A stretch of 64,000 nt of DNA from Thermoanaerobaculia bacterium (GCA_022071945.1 JAJVIN010000014.1:62001-126000), one strand, 5' to 3'. Positions 8,185-18,600 are shown, counted from the first letter of the stretch. The notes: generated by a model not told the origin, from the letters alone. Program-made: numbers and translations.

Positions 8185-8991
8185 ATGGCGGTCAACGAAT
8201 CCCTTCGCGTCATCAAGACGGTCCGCTACGACGCCCTTCACTACTCCGTCTTCCTGCAGGCCGGGAGGATTGGTGAGAAGGCCCAGCCGGGTCACTTCGC
8301 CATGATCCAGACGGGGGAGGGATCCCGTCCCTTCCTCAGACGGGCGTTCTCCATTGCCGACGTCAATTCCGTCTCCGGTGTTCCCTGCATCGAGTTCGTC
8401 GTCAAGGTCGTGGGGCTGGGCACGCGGCTGCTCGGTCAGTTCTCCGAGGGGGCGCAGGTTCCCGTTCTCGGGCCTCTCGGGGTGCCGTTTCCGCTCAAGG
8501 ACTTGAGCCGTCACGACCGGGTGGCCCTGGTGGCCGGAGGGATCGGCCTGGCGCCGCTTCTCTTCTTGGCGCACCGGCTCTCGGAGAAGCACATCCAGGC
8601 GGACCTCTTCTACGGGGGCCGCAACGAGGTCGACATCCTGAAGCGACCGGAGTTCGAAAGGCTCCTCGGGGCTCCCCGGTGCCGGTACGCGACGGACGAT
8701 GGCTCGCTCGGCCGCAAGGGGCGCGTGACGGATCTTCTGGAGAAGTCGATCGAGTCGGGCGTCGTCTACCGCCGCGTCTATGCCTGTGGGCCCGTCCCGA
8801 TGTTCAAGACCCTTTCGGCCCTTCTCGACGCGGCGCGGCTGGAAGGGATCTTCGCGCTCGAGTCCGAGATGGCGTGCGGGTTCGGTGTTTGCCTCGGGTG
8901 CGTCGCCCCGACCATCGACGGACGCTTCGCCACCGTCTGTTCCGAGGGACCGTGCCTGCCCCACACCGTGATCGACTGGGAGAAGATGTGA
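8185..8991 (+). CDS. pyrK: Dihydroorotate dehydrogenase electron-transfer subunit (PyrK)
   Basis: A 268-residue ferredoxin-reductase-like subunit that carries FAD and a [2Fe-2S] cluster and passes electrons from dihydroorotate via PyrD to NAD+. Visible are the FAD-binding RRAFSIADV, the NAD-binding VAGGIGLAPLLFLA, and the C-terminal cluster motif CGFGVCLGC followed by a fourth Cys in ATVCSEG (C-x4-C-x2-C-x12-C). The ATG at 8185 is chosen because it gives the family's usual N-terminus. The stop overlaps the pyrD GTG start (GTGA). It heads a pyrK-pyrD-pyrF operon, divergent from the phosphodiesterase-like gene 33 bp away. Confidence 0.95.
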   Translation: MAVNESLRVIKTVRYDALHYSVFLQAGRIGEKAQPGHFAMIQTGEGSRPFLRRAFSIADVNSVSGVPCIEFVVKVVGLGTRLLGQFSEGAQVPVLGPLGVPFPLKDLSRHDRVALVAGGIGLAPLLFLAHRLSEKHIQADLFYGGRNEVDILKRPEFERLLGAPRCRYATDDGSLGRKGRVTDLLEKSIESGVVYRRVYACGPVPMFKTLSALLDAARLEGIFALESEMACGFGVCLGCVAPTIDGRFATVCSEGPCLPHTVIDWEKM

Positions 8992-9932
8992 GCGTCGATC
9001 TCGCCGTCAAGCTCGGATCCCTCAAGCTCAGGAACCCGATCGCCACGGCCTCGGGGACCTTCGGCTACGGTCTGGAATTCGCCAGCTTCGTGAATCTGAA
9101 GTCGCTCGGAGCCATCTCGGTGAAGGGGCTTTCGCTGAGGCCCTGCCTCGGCAACCCGCCTCCGCGCATCTGCGAGACCGACGCGGGGATGCTCAACGCG
9201 ATCGGGTTGCAGAACGTGGGCGTCGAGGCCTTTCTTTCCGAGAAGCTCCCCGAGCTTCACCGACTCGGCGCCACCGTGATCGCCAACGTCTGGGGCGACA
9301 CGGAAGAGGACTACGAGGCCGTGATCACGCGCCTCGGCGACGATCCGCGCCTCGCCGCCATCGAGCTCAACGTCTCCTGTCCGAACGTGGTGAAGGGCGG
9401 AATGGTCTTCGGAAACGACCCGCAAGCCCTCGCCCTTCTCGTGAAGCGCGTCCGGGCGTGCACCCGCCTGCCCCTGATCGTGAAGCTCTCGCCGAATGCC
9501 GGTGACGTCGTCGCGACCGCGGCGGCCGCGGTGGAGGCCGGTGCGGACATCCTCTCGATGATCAACACGATCGTGGGCCTTTCGATCGACCTGGAAAAGC
9601 GAGAGCCGAAGATCGGGTTCACGACGGGTGGCCTCTCCGGGCCCGCGATCCGGCCCATCGCGCTCCGGATGGTCTGGGAGGTCAGACGCGCGCTGCCCGG
9701 GGTCCCCATTTTCGGGATGGGCGGGATCGAGACCGTCGAGAACGTCCTGGAGTTCCTGATCGCCGGCGCGGACGCCATCCAGGTCGGAACGGCCAACTTC
9801 CGCGATCCCACCGTTTCCGGCCGGCTCGTCAGGGACCTCGAGAAGTGGTGCGACAGAAACGGCGTCGAGAAGGTCACGGAGCTCACGGCCACCCTCAAAA
9901 CGCGTCCCCGTCCGGAGCACCGGTATGCCTGA
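8988..9932 (+). CDS. pyrD: Dihydroorotate dehydrogenase catalytic subunit, class 1B (PyrD)
   Basis: A 314-residue FMN-containing TIM barrel that oxidises dihydroorotate to orotate in pyrimidine synthesis. The class-1 active-site Cys lies in LNVSCPNV, and NPIATASGTFGYG and GMGGIETVENVLEFLIAGAD are family signatures. The start is a GTG overlapping the pyrK stop, which restores the normal N-terminus (SVDLAVKLGSLKLRNP). Pairing with PyrK marks it as class 1B (NAD-linked). It overlaps pyrF by 8 bp. Confidence 0.96.
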   Translation: MSVDLAVKLGSLKLRNPIATASGTFGYGLEFASFVNLKSLGAISVKGLSLRPCLGNPPPRICETDAGMLNAIGLQNVGVEAFLSEKLPELHRLGATVIANVWGDTEEDYEAVITRLGDDPRLAAIELNVSCPNVVKGGMVFGNDPQALALLVKRVRACTRLPLIVKLSPNAGDVVATAAAAVEAGADILSMINTIVGLSIDLEKREPKIGFTTGGLSGPAIRPIALRMVWEVRRALPGVPIFGMGGIETVENVLEFLIAGADAIQVGTANFRDPTVSGRLVRDLEKWCDRNGVEKVTELTATLKTRPRPEHRYA

Positions 9933-10644
9933 TGCCCGCTCGCGAATCGCGCTCGCCCTCGACCTCTCGAGTCACCGCGAAATCCTGGAAACGGCCCGCT
10001 ACCTGGCCCCCGCCGCCGGATACCTCAAGGTGGGGCTCGAGGCCTTCATCTCCGAGGGGCCGGGCCTCGTGCCCGCCGTGACGGCTCTCGGGCTTCCGGT
10101 CTTTCTGGATCTGAAGCTCCACGACATCCCCAACACGGTTCGCAAGGCGGCCGCGGCCGCGGCCCGGACCGGGGCGTCGATCATCAACGTCCACGCCTCC
10201 GGCGGGATGGACATGATGCGCGCCGCGCTCGAGGGGGCGGCGGAAGGGGCGAGCGGACAGAGGCCCAAGGTCATCGCCGTCACCGTTCTCACGTCTCTCT
10301 CGGCGCTCCATCTCGCGGCCGCGGGGTACGCGAAGGGGCCGCGCGAGACGGCCCTGAGACTTGCGGCCTTGACGAAGGAGGCGGGGCTCGACGGAGTCGT
10401 CTGCTCTCCGGAGGAGATCGAGGCGATCCGCAAGGGCTGCGGAGAAGACTTCTTCCTCGTCGTTCCGGGGATCCGCCCGGCCGGGAGCGACAAGGGGGAC
10501 CAGAGCCGCGTCGCGACGCCGGGCGCCGCCATCAGGGCCGGAGCGGATCTCCTCGTGATCGGACGGCCCATAACCGAGGCGCCCGACCCGCTGCTGGCAG
10601 CCCGCGCGATCGCGCAAGAGATCGAGGCGGCACTGGAAGCCTAG
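9925..10644 (+). CDS. pyrF: Orotidine 5'-phosphate decarboxylase (PyrF)
   Basis: A 239-residue enzyme that makes UMP from OMP, the last step of de novo pyrimidine synthesis. The catalytic Lys-Asp array is in FLDLKLHDIPNTV. The C-terminal phosphate-binding part, LVIGRPITEAPDP, is intact. Length and motifs are those of the short bacterial PyrF group I. It overlaps pyrD by 8 bp and closes the operon; the convergent kinase gene ends 23 bp downstream. Confidence 0.97.
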   Translation: MPDARSRIALALDLSSHREILETARYLAPAAGYLKVGLEAFISEGPGLVPAVTALGLPVFLDLKLHDIPNTVRKAAAAAARTGASIINVHASGGMDMMRAALEGAAEGASGQRPKVIAVTVLTSLSALHLAAAGYAKGPRETALRLAALTKEAGLDGVVCSPEEIEAIRKGCGEDFFLVVPGIRPAGSDKGDQSRVATPGAAIRAGADLLVIGRPITEAPDPLLAARAIAQEIEAALEA

Positions 10645-10667
10645 GCCAAGGGATTCTCCGGGAACGT

Positions 10668-12602
10668 TCACCGGCATCGGGCCTCGATGTACCGGAGCGG
10701 GTGGAGGCGCTCTGCCCAGGAGGGGAGGCTTCCGATCATCTGCAGGTCTTCCTGGAGTTCCGTGGCCAGAGACTCGGTGAGTCCCATCTCGGTGGCGATC
10801 CGCAGCAGATCCTGGAACGTCCTGTCGAATGGCCCCCGCTGGGCGAGCGGGGTGACGCCGGCCATGTTCATCAGCTCCTGGTGATAGGGCCTTGCGGCCC
10901 GGACGTCGAAAAACGCCCGCTGCTCGAACGGCAGGGTCCAGCCGTCCTCGGCGAAGACGTAGGGGACGAAGAAGATGGAGCGCGGGGTGACGGAAGGGTG
11001 CCCGTAGCCCGCTTCCTCGAGAGCGGCCAGGGCCTCCGCGACCCGGCGCAGGATCGCCACCCGCTCCGATACCGGCAGGTTGGGTTCCTTCCGCAGGAAC
11101 TCACGCAGGTCCACTCCTTCTGGCAGGAGAGGCCGGACGAACCAGACGGAGTAGGGCCCGGCTGGCGACGCTTCTGTCCGGACGAGGTCGGAGAACGTCC
11201 CCCAGAAGAGCGCCGGATGAGCGCGGCGCACGCGATTGAGATCCACGAGAAGACGCCGGCGGTCTTCGTAGAACGCCTGGGCGCCCGCTTGATCCGCGAA
11301 GGTGAAGGCGATGGCCAGGAGGCGCCGCCCGTGAGCGTCCTCGATCTCCATGATCCGGCCCGGCTCGCCGTCGCCCGCGTCGCGAATCGCATATTCGGGA
11401 TTCACGACCAGGTAGGGTCCGAGGGCCGGACCGCGCGCGAGGACCTCCTCGAACCGCGGGATCATCTGGCGTGAACTGGGCGCGACGACCTGACCCTCGG
11501 CCGCCTTTCTGTCGAGCCGGCGTCTGAGGGACCTGAGCGTGGAGGAGACCTCCCAGATGGCCGGCCGCCGGCGCCAGTCGTCTCTCGACATCGAGGCCAG
11601 CAGGTCGCGGAACTCGGCCGGCAGGCTGGCGGGGAGCCGCGAGACCCTCGGCGCGCGGCGGCCCGGCCAGGGTTCACTCTTGGTCCGCTGGCTGCTCGGC
11701 AACTCGGGGACCTCGCCGCTGATGATCTGCGACAGGCTGACCCCGAGCGCGTAAACGTCCTTCGAGAGCGCCATCCGTTCCTGGTCGCCCGGGTCGTCCG
11801 GCACGGTCAGGAGGAAGGTCTCGGGAGGCATGTACCCGGGCGTCCCGGAGAACGTGCCGAGGGCGATCTGCTCGATCAAGTCCGCCGGGGTCGTGACGGT
11901 GTCGAAATCGATGATCCAGACGCAGACACCGGTCCGTCCCGATGCCAGCTGCCGTTCCTCGACGCAGAAATTCTCCGGTTTCAGGTCCGCGTGGATGAGT
12001 CCGTTGGAGTGGAGATGGCAGAGCCCCCTGGCGGCGCTCCAGGCGATGTCGAGGATGGCACCGTACGTCAGGCCCCGGGTGGCGACGTAGGACCGGAGAT
12101 TGATGCCCGGGGCGTACTCGTAGACCTCGCATGAGTCGTCGCCCGCGCGCATCCGCCCGAAGCAGGACGGGATGACCGGGTGCCACGGGAGACGGCACAT
12201 CCGCTCCTCGATGATCTGCTCGTGCCGCAGGAAGAACTCCAGTTCCGCTGCGCTTCGCGCCTGGCGCGGACGCCGCACCACGAACGGGAGCCTGAGGATC
12301 CGGTCTCGTGTGCGGTAGACGGTGTTGAGTCCTCCCGAGCCGATCTTCTCGAGTTCCTCGACCGGCAATGCCGGCCGCCCCTCGATCGAGAGGGCCACGA
12401 GGAAGCCCGCGGGCTCCTCCGGAAGGTCGGTCGCCGGCCCTTTTCCGAACGCGCGCCGTGTCGAGAGTGCAATCTCTCTCCACCGGTCGGGAGCAGAGGC
12501 GATCGCACAGGCCGCGAGTTCGAGCGTTTCCCTGACCTTCCGTCGTGAGTGACGCAGGCGAGGCGCGACGAGGGCCCTTCCGGGAACGGATTTGTCGTCC
12601 AT
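10668..12602 (-). CDS. Atypical Ser/Thr kinase-like protein with a second kinase-like half
   Basis: A 644-residue soluble protein starting at the ATG at 12602 (the frame upstream is non-homologous). Residues about 60-350 form a protein-kinase fold: KIGSGGLNTVY is the glycine loop, GLIHADLKPENF the catalytic loop, WIIDFD the metal loop and SGTPGYMPPE the activation segment. Key residues are altered: HRD is HAD, DFG is DFD, and the VAIK lysine position reads VVRR. Residues about 390-644 resemble another, more eroded kinase lobe, with VDLREFLRKEPNLP and a regular alpha-helical segment ending in GYGHPSVTPRSIFFV in place of a catalytic loop. It probably works as a binding or scaffold kinase, perhaps with weak activity. 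It stands alone, convergent with pyrF. Confidence 0.75.
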   Translation of the reverse strand: MDDKSVPGRALVAPRLRHSRRKVRETLELAACAIASAPDRWREIALSTRRAFGKGPATDLPEEPAGFLVALSIEGRPALPVEELEKIGSGGLNTVYRTRDRILRLPFVVRRPRQARSAAELEFFLRHEQIIEERMCRLPWHPVIPSCFGRMRAGDDSCEVYEYAPGINLRSYVATRGLTYGAILDIAWSAARGLCHLHSNGLIHADLKPENFCVEERQLASGRTGVCVWIIDFDTVTTPADLIEQIALGTFSGTPGYMPPETFLLTVPDDPGDQERMALSKDVYALGVSLSQIISGEVPELPSSQRTKSEPWPGRRAPRVSRLPASLPAEFRDLLASMSRDDWRRRPAIWEVSSTLRSLRRRLDRKAAEGQVVAPSSRQMIPRFEEVLARGPALGPYLVVNPEYAIRDAGDGEPGRIMEIEDAHGRRLLAIAFTFADQAGAQAFYEDRRRLLVDLNRVRRAHPALFWGTFSDLVRTEASPAGPYSVWFVRPLLPEGVDLREFLRKEPNLPVSERVAILRRVAEALAALEEAGYGHPSVTPRSIFFVPYVFAEDGWTLPFEQRAFFDVRAARPYHQELMNMAGVTPLAQRGPFDRTFQDLLRIATEMGLTESLATELQEDLQMIGSLPSWAERLHPLRYIEARCR

Positions 12603-12675
12603 GGTCTGACGCGAGTTCCGCTCTCTGGAGTATGGCTTTGGGGGAGGCGTGGCGAGAAGACCTTTGTTCGGCCCT

Positions 12676-12978
12676 TCAGAGCCACCCGCGAATCCGGTAG
12701 TAGAGGAGCCCCGCCAGCTCGTGCAGGGCCGCCTCGCTCCCCTCGAGGGACGAAGTGTCCGGCCAGAACCCGAGAACCCAGGGTTTCGGTCTTCCGTCCA
12801 GGGCGTTGTGATCGGTCGGCGCCGGGATGATCTCGAGACCGGTCCTGGCAAACACGGCCCGGGCGCGCGTCATGTGCGAAGCGGACGTCACGAGGAGGAG
12901 CTTGCGGATCCCCTTCTCCCGGCAAGGAGCCGCGGTGAACTCCGCTTTCTGGCGCCTGGAGACGGAACGGCCTTCCAG
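12676..12978 (-). pseudogene. C-terminal remnant of a DUF218/YdcF-family gene
   Basis: An open frame whose last ~100 codons match the end of DUF218 (YdcF/SanA-like) proteins. KLLLVTSASHMTRARAVF corresponds to the family's LLVTSxxHMxRA motif, and the stretch ending ALHELAGLLYYRIRGWL is the usual C-terminal helix. The N-terminal half with the VLGG motif is missing: the esterase gene ends 17 bp upstream of the point where similarity begins. This is therefore a truncated leftover, possibly replaced by the esterase gene. No ribosome-binding site or start fits it. Confidence 0.65.
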
Positions 12979-12994
12979 CTGCGGCCCCGTGCCG

Positions 12995-15403
12995 TCAAGG
13001 TTTTCGGTGTGTCTTGAAGAAATCCAGCATGAGGTCGCTCGCGGAGAAGCCGGCGGGACCGGGGACTCCGTTGCGCCCCGGCCACTCGTGTCCGCCATGA
13101 ACGACGGAGTAGAGAATCACGTCGGCCCCGTTGCGGCATCCCGGGTAGACGTCTCTGTAGACCTCTCCCCCGTACAGGACCGTCCTTAGCGCGGTGCCGC
13201 CGCATCCGTTCGCACTCGTCCAGAACGCCATCGTCTCCGCGGCCGAGAGATCCCATCGGCTTCCGTTGGAGCCGCCGTTGTAGAGGACGGCCGTGTCCTC
13301 GAGCCCCTTGAAGGCCATGACGCCTACGGGAACCGCCGGGGCGGGCGGGATGAGGATCGGCTCGCCCGATGCGGTCGGTGAGCCCCCGTGGCTCGCCGCG
13401 ACCGGTGCGATCGCGGCGATGATGTCCGATAGCTCCGCCCCCGCCCGGTGCGACAGGAAGCCTCCATTCGACATCCCGGTCAAGTAGACGCGCTTCGGGT
13501 CGATTCGGAACTGGGTGGAGATGTGATTCACGAGAAACCGGATGTATGCCGTGTCGGGCACCTGCTGGTCGAGGGCGGTCGCGCAGCAGTTCATTCCATG
13601 GAAGGAGGCCGAGCCGGCATCGCCCAGGGTGCCGTTCGGGTAGATGGAGATGAAGCCGGCGGCGTCGGCGGCCTGTCTCAAGCCTGTGCCGTTCAGCAGG
13701 TCCTCATAGTCGTGCCCACCTCCGTGAAATCCCATGAGGAGAGGGACGTCCGCCTTGCCGTCGTAGGTTGGAGGGACGCTGAGGAGAAAGCCCCGTGCCC
13801 ACCCGCGGTAATCGACCCACTGCCGGGTCAGACCGGCGGTGGCCGGGAGGGCCGGAGACGGGGTCGGGACCGGATGCGCGACCACGTGGGCTCCATCGCT
13901 CGTCCCCTGCCCCGGTGTGGCCCCGTCGTTCACGACGCCGTAGCAGAAGTAGGCATTTGTGCCGGCGACTCGCCGGATTCGCAAGTAGGCGTTCGAGACC
14001 CCGGGAGCGTGGGTCGTGAGGATCTGGTTGAGTTGCGTCCTCTGGCGCTCCGCCAGGGCGATCGGATCGAGTGTCTTCACGGGCTTGCCAGTCGATCCGT
14101 CGAAGATGGTGAGTTCAAGGCCCACGTCCGTCACGTCGCCATGGCCGGGGTTGAGGAGCGCTACATTCGATCGGCTCGAGGAATCCTGCAGAAGCGCATG
14201 GATCCACGTGTCTCCCTTTGAGGCTTCGACGACGGACAGGGCGGGGGCGAAGACCCCGTAGCGACCTCCTCCGCCTTCGCTTCCGACTCGAACCCCCGCG
14301 AACACATCGGTGACCCCGCTCGCGGCGGCCCCATCGACGCGGATGAAGAGCGTGCCGTCGATCGTCGCCGTGCCCTTCGCCGGGATCCCGGGTGCTCCGG
14401 CCAGCCTTAAGTACTCCACGAAGTCCGGGATGATGCGCTGCTCCCTGGGTTCCAGGGCGAGGATCAGACCCGTCGCGCCCCCCTGGAGCCCGGTGGCGGA
14501 AAGAATGAGGCGGAGCGTCTTCGGCGAAGAGGAGAGATTCGCCAGCGTCACCTCCGAACTGTATGTGGAGGTCTCCACCAGGGCTGGCACCGTCAGTTCT
14601 CCCAGGACGTCCTCGAACCCTCTCGGCCGGGCCGGGATGAAGGACCCATCTCCGTTCGCCTGATCGTTGATCACTCCGTACGCGTACCACGGGGCTGTCC
14701 CGGCGACCCTCTCGATCAGGGCAAAGCCGCTCGAAAAGCCCGCCAGGTTCAGGACCTCGGTGAATTGATGGAAGCCACCAGGAGCCAGAGTCACGTCCTG
14801 AGCCACGAAGGGGGTTCCCAGAGAGGTTCCGGGGAAGAGGGTGGTCCTGAGTGTGACGGATCCGGAGCCCTTGGATCCGGCGTGTTGGAAGGCAAGGTTG
14901 GAGCGATCGAGACCATTCTGACGAAGCCCCGCCACGTGAGCGGCATCGGCGAGCAACCGATCCGCGCGAACACCGGCGTAGGCGAGCCCCGAGCGTGGTC
15001 CGTTGACGTTCAGAGTCCTGGCGGTTGCGGCTGCGTCGCCCTCGGAGAGAAGGCCGGAGAACGTGATCCGGAGGGTTCCTCCCCGGTTTCCGCTTTCGGG
15101 GACCATCGATGGGTTGAGCGACCTCAGATAGGCGATCGCGTCAGCGTGGGTGACCTGGCGGCCGGCGGGCAAGCGGTCCTGGGCCGTTCCTCCACCGCCT
15201 CCCAGATTGGGAGCCGGCGTGTACTCGAAGCTCAGCGTCACATCGCTCGCCCCTCGATTCGTCAGGGTCAGCTCGGTCGAAAAGAAGGAACTCATCAGTC
15301 CCGATGACGACAGGACAACCGGGACAAAGAGCGTCGTCTCGGCGGCAAACAGGCTCGATCCGAGGAGCAGAAAGGTGACTCCCAAGACCGCACGCAGTCG
15401 CAT
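12995..15403 (-). CDS. Secreted esterase of the PHB-depolymerase/feruloyl-esterase (LpqC, CE1) type with large N-terminal extension
   Basis: An 802-residue exported protein. The start at 15403 follows a clear AGGAGG and gives a signal peptide (MRLRAVLG...LFAAET). Residues about 20-540 are two or three beta-rich modules with repeated phrases (TELTLTNRGASDVTL, SEVTLANLSSSPKTL, SNVALLNPGHGDVTD; AYGVINDQA, CYGVVNDGA), likely an adhesive or carbohydrate-binding stalk. The C-terminal ~250 residues are an alpha/beta hydrolase: oxyanion region GFHGGGHDY, nucleophile GMSNGG, acid in GLEDTAV, histidine in HGGHEWPG. Two Cys pairs (NCC, GCGG/GCRN) suggest extracytoplasmic disulfides. The substrate is unknown. 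It lies just upstream of the DUF218 remnant. Confidence 0.82.
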   Translation of the reverse strand: MRLRAVLGVTFLLLGSSLFAAETTLFVPVVLSSSGLMSSFFSTELTLTNRGASDVTLSFEYTPAPNLGGGGGTAQDRLPAGRQVTHADAIAYLRSLNPSMVPESGNRGGTLRITFSGLLSEGDAAATARTLNVNGPRSGLAYAGVRADRLLADAAHVAGLRQNGLDRSNLAFQHAGSKGSGSVTLRTTLFPGTSLGTPFVAQDVTLAPGGFHQFTEVLNLAGFSSGFALIERVAGTAPWYAYGVINDQANGDGSFIPARPRGFEDVLGELTVPALVETSTYSSEVTLANLSSSPKTLRLILSATGLQGGATGLILALEPREQRIIPDFVEYLRLAGAPGIPAKGTATIDGTLFIRVDGAAASGVTDVFAGVRVGSEGGGGRYGVFAPALSVVEASKGDTWIHALLQDSSSRSNVALLNPGHGDVTDVGLELTIFDGSTGKPVKTLDPIALAERQRTQLNQILTTHAPGVSNAYLRIRRVAGTNAYFCYGVVNDGATPGQGTSDGAHVVAHPVPTPSPALPATAGLTRQWVDYRGWARGFLLSVPPTYDGKADVPLLMGFHGGGHDYEDLLNGTGLRQAADAAGFISIYPNGTLGDAGSASFHGMNCCATALDQQVPDTAYIRFLVNHISTQFRIDPKRVYLTGMSNGGFLSHRAGAELSDIIAAIAPVAASHGGSPTASGEPILIPPAPAVPVGVMAFKGLEDTAVLYNGGSNGSRWDLSAAETMAFWTSANGCGGTALRTVLYGGEVYRDVYPGCRNGADVILYSVVHGGHEWPGRNGVPGPAGFSASDLMLDFFKTHRKP

Positions 15404-15623
15404 GGCACGATCCTCCTCAGGGCGTGATTCGCAGGTTGGAAAATCCCTTAGTTTACACTCGAGTGACACGTAGCGCGAGCTTTGCGGCATTCGGCGATCG
15501 CGGCCGCCGGAGGTCCCTCCGCTGGTGCCGCGCACCGCCTCTGCGGGAAGCACTTCGGCCCCGCCTCGAGGTGATCGCCTTTCCCCGTGGTCAGCACCGT
15601 CTGCCGGCCTCGGCCGGACGGTG
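15404..15623 (-). promoter_or_regulatory. Intergenic region, probable esterase promoter
   Basis: This 220-bp gap lies between two minus-strand genes. It contains an AT-richer patch around 15445-15460 and a perfect 10-bp palindrome, CACTCGAGTG, at 15456-15465. On the minus strand these sit about 55 bp upstream of the esterase start, a reasonable operator/promoter distance. I cannot assign convincing -35/-10 boxes, and see no gene in the gap. Confidence 0.35.
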
Positions 15624-18600
15624 TCAGGGAGCCGATGCCTCCACGAACGCGCGGAACATCTCGTGCCTCTCCTCGATCGACTCGAGCCGGGCGGCGAACG
15701 AGGGGAGACCGTGAAGACGGGAAAGGGCCCGGTCTCTCTTGATCCAGGGCGCGTTCCAGTACCCGAGGGCCTCGGCTTTCCCGACCCAGCTGACCGCGCC
15801 CTCCAGGTCCCCGAGGGCGGCCCTCACCTTGGCGATCCAGTACGTGAACGTCCCGTCGGCCTGGGCTCCGGGTTCCGCCTGAGCGAGAAGCCGTTCCGCC
15901 TCGCCGCGATCCCCCGAGTGGGCCAGGCTGAACGCCAGGACGCCCCGCGCAATGGCGTTGTCGGGGTCGAGCTCGTATCCGCGACGGATCCACTCGCGTG
16001 ATTCCGCCCGCTTCCCCTCGTAGTAGTGGACGATGCCCTTCCAGTAGTTGAAGTGGCTGTAGCGCGGGCGCGAGGCCAGAAGCGCGTCGATCTCCGCGTG
16101 AGCGTCCTCGAAGCGGTCCTGGTAGATGAGAACCGACAGGCGCGGGATGGAGTGGGTGAAGGCCGCATCGGCCTTTCCGGCCTCGGCCTGTTCCTCCAGG
16201 CACTTCTCCCACAGACCGGTGTTCTTGTAGAGGTAGGCCAGGCCCGAATGCGCGGGAGCGTGGGCGGGATGCGCTTTCAGAACGGCGCGAAACGCGGCCA
16301 GGGCCCGCAGGTTCTCGCCGCGTTCGAGCCGGATGAGACCGAGCGTCGTTTGCGCTTCGGGTACGTGCGCTCCGCCCGGATCGAGTTCGAGAGCCTCGGA
16401 GGCGGCCTTTTCTCCCTGCTCGTAGAGGCCGGCGTCTCCGATGATCTCGGCGGCCTCGCTGAGGTGCCGGGCCAGCCGGGTCAAGAGCCGCGTCCTCTCG
16501 CGCAGCTGGCTCTCGGCGGAGAGACGGGGCGCGAGCTGGACCGCGCGCAGGAGCAACGGGCCGGTCTCTCGCGGGCTCTTGCCGGCGGCTGCATCGGCCG
16601 CGCGCTCGAGGGCCTCGATCGCCCTCGGCCAGTCTCGCGATCTCTCGAAGTGGACGGCGAGAGTCGCCGCGACCGTTTCCGCCGCCCGGGCGTGCCGGCT
16701 GCTGAGGAGAAGGCCGATCGCCTGGTGCCAGGCCGCCTTTCGCTTCGGCGGGATCGAGTCGTACAGGGCGTCCTGGTAGAAGGCATGGACGAATCGGAAT
16801 GCCGACGTGGCCGTCCCGTCGGGGAGCTCGAGCTCGCCCGCGGGCTCGACGAGCTGATGGATGCGGCAGAGGCGGTCGATCCTGTCTTCGACCTCGAGCT
16901 CGTCGAGCGAGAGGGCCGCGGCGACGAGGTTCGAATCAAACGACTCCCCCTGCACGCTCGCGACGGAGAGAAGCCTCTGGTCCGCCTCGTCGAGCCTCTC
17001 CAGCCGGGAGAGGATGACGCCGTTGATCCCGTCCGGGACCTCCTCGGAAAGCTCGGAGAGCGGGCGAGCGGGCCGGGCGAGCCATCCATCCGTCAGGATC
17101 GCTCCGAGCGATCGGAGATGTCTCAGAACGTTCAGGACGAAAAGAGGGTTGCCCTCTGTCCGCTTGTGGACGAACCGGACGATCTCCGGATCGACGACCG
17201 TGACTCCGAGCTCGCGCGCGACGAACCTCTCGACCTCGCTTTGCGAGAAGGGCTGAGGGGAGATCTCGGCGCTGATGGAGCCCGACGCCGAGAATCCCCT
17301 CAGGATCTGCCGCAGCGGGTGCCGCGCCACCTCGACGTCGGAGCGCCGGTAGGTTGCCAGGACGAGGAGGCGCATCTCCCCGATCCGCCGGGCCAGGTAC
17401 GCCAGGAGGTCCACGCTCGAGGCGTCGGCCCAGTGGAGATCCTCGAGCACCAGGATCAACGGCCGGATCGTCGACAGGACGGCCAGGAAGTCGGTCATCT
17501 CGCGCGGCATCCGCTCCTGGGCGACGAAGCCCGGCGCCTCGTTTCTCGACTCTCCGGCGAGCGCGGGCAGGTGGCGGCACCAGGTGGGCGCGAGCGTCCG
17601 GAGGAATCCGGAGACGCGCCCCTCCTCCAGCTTGTTGAGGAGCCGGCCCGCGATCTCGAGGAACGGCAGGTAGGCCTCGCCCCCTCCGAAATGCTCCGAG
17701 CAGCGGCCGACGGCGGTCAGGAGCTCGGGCCTCGTGGCCGTTTCCCGGGCGAGGAACGCCTCGATCAGCGTCGTCTTGCCGGAGCCGGGCTCCCCCGAGA
17801 TCAGGACATAGCCGCCGCGCCCCCCGAGGGCGTCCTCGAACCGGGTCCGGATCGCGGAGAGCTGCCGCTCGCGTCCGATCGGCTCTGACCCTCCCGGTTC
17901 GGGTAGAGAAGCTTTTTGCCCGATCAGCGTCAGGGCCGGAGTCGGCCTTGTCTGGACTTCGGTTCCCGCCCGGGGACCGATCAGCGCCGACGACAGGGCC
18001 CGGGCGAACTCACTGGCGGACTCGTAGCGGTTCGCCGGGTTCTTTTCCAGGCAGCGCAGGATCGCGTTGGAGGCGGCCTCGGGGATCTCCGGAGCGATCG
18101 ACCTGGGGGACGGGGCCGGTTCCCCGACGTGCTTCATGAGCACCTGCAAGACGCCCGGTGCATCGAAAGGGAGAGCGCCGGTCAGCATCTGAAAAGCGAT
18201 CACGCCGAGGCTGTAGATGTCGCTCTTGCCGTCGACCGAAAGCCCCGAGGCCTGCTCGGGGCTCATGAAATGTGGTGTTCCAACGGCGTGGTCCCCCGTC
18301 AGGCCCGGAGCCGATTCCTCGTCAGAAGAGAGGCTTGCGAGGCCGAAGTCCGCGACCTTCACCACGTCCCCGTGCAAGAGAACGTTGGCGGGTTTCAGAT
18401 CCCGGTGGACGATCCCCACGTCGTGGGCGGCGGTGAGGGCCGAACTCACGGCTCCCACCACCTGGACCGTCCGCCTGAAGCTCGCCTTGCCCGTTCTCGA
18501 AAGCTCGTCCGCCAGGCTCCCGCCGTCGCAGAGCTCCATGACGAGGTACGGCTCGCATCCGGCGTGGCGGACGAAATCGTGGACGACGACGACGTTCGGG

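Noticed and set aside
16026-17888. 620-codon plus-strand frame inside the kinase-AAA-TPR gene
   Set aside because: Antisense to a gene with intact kinase and ATPase motifs; composition is that of a shadow frame.
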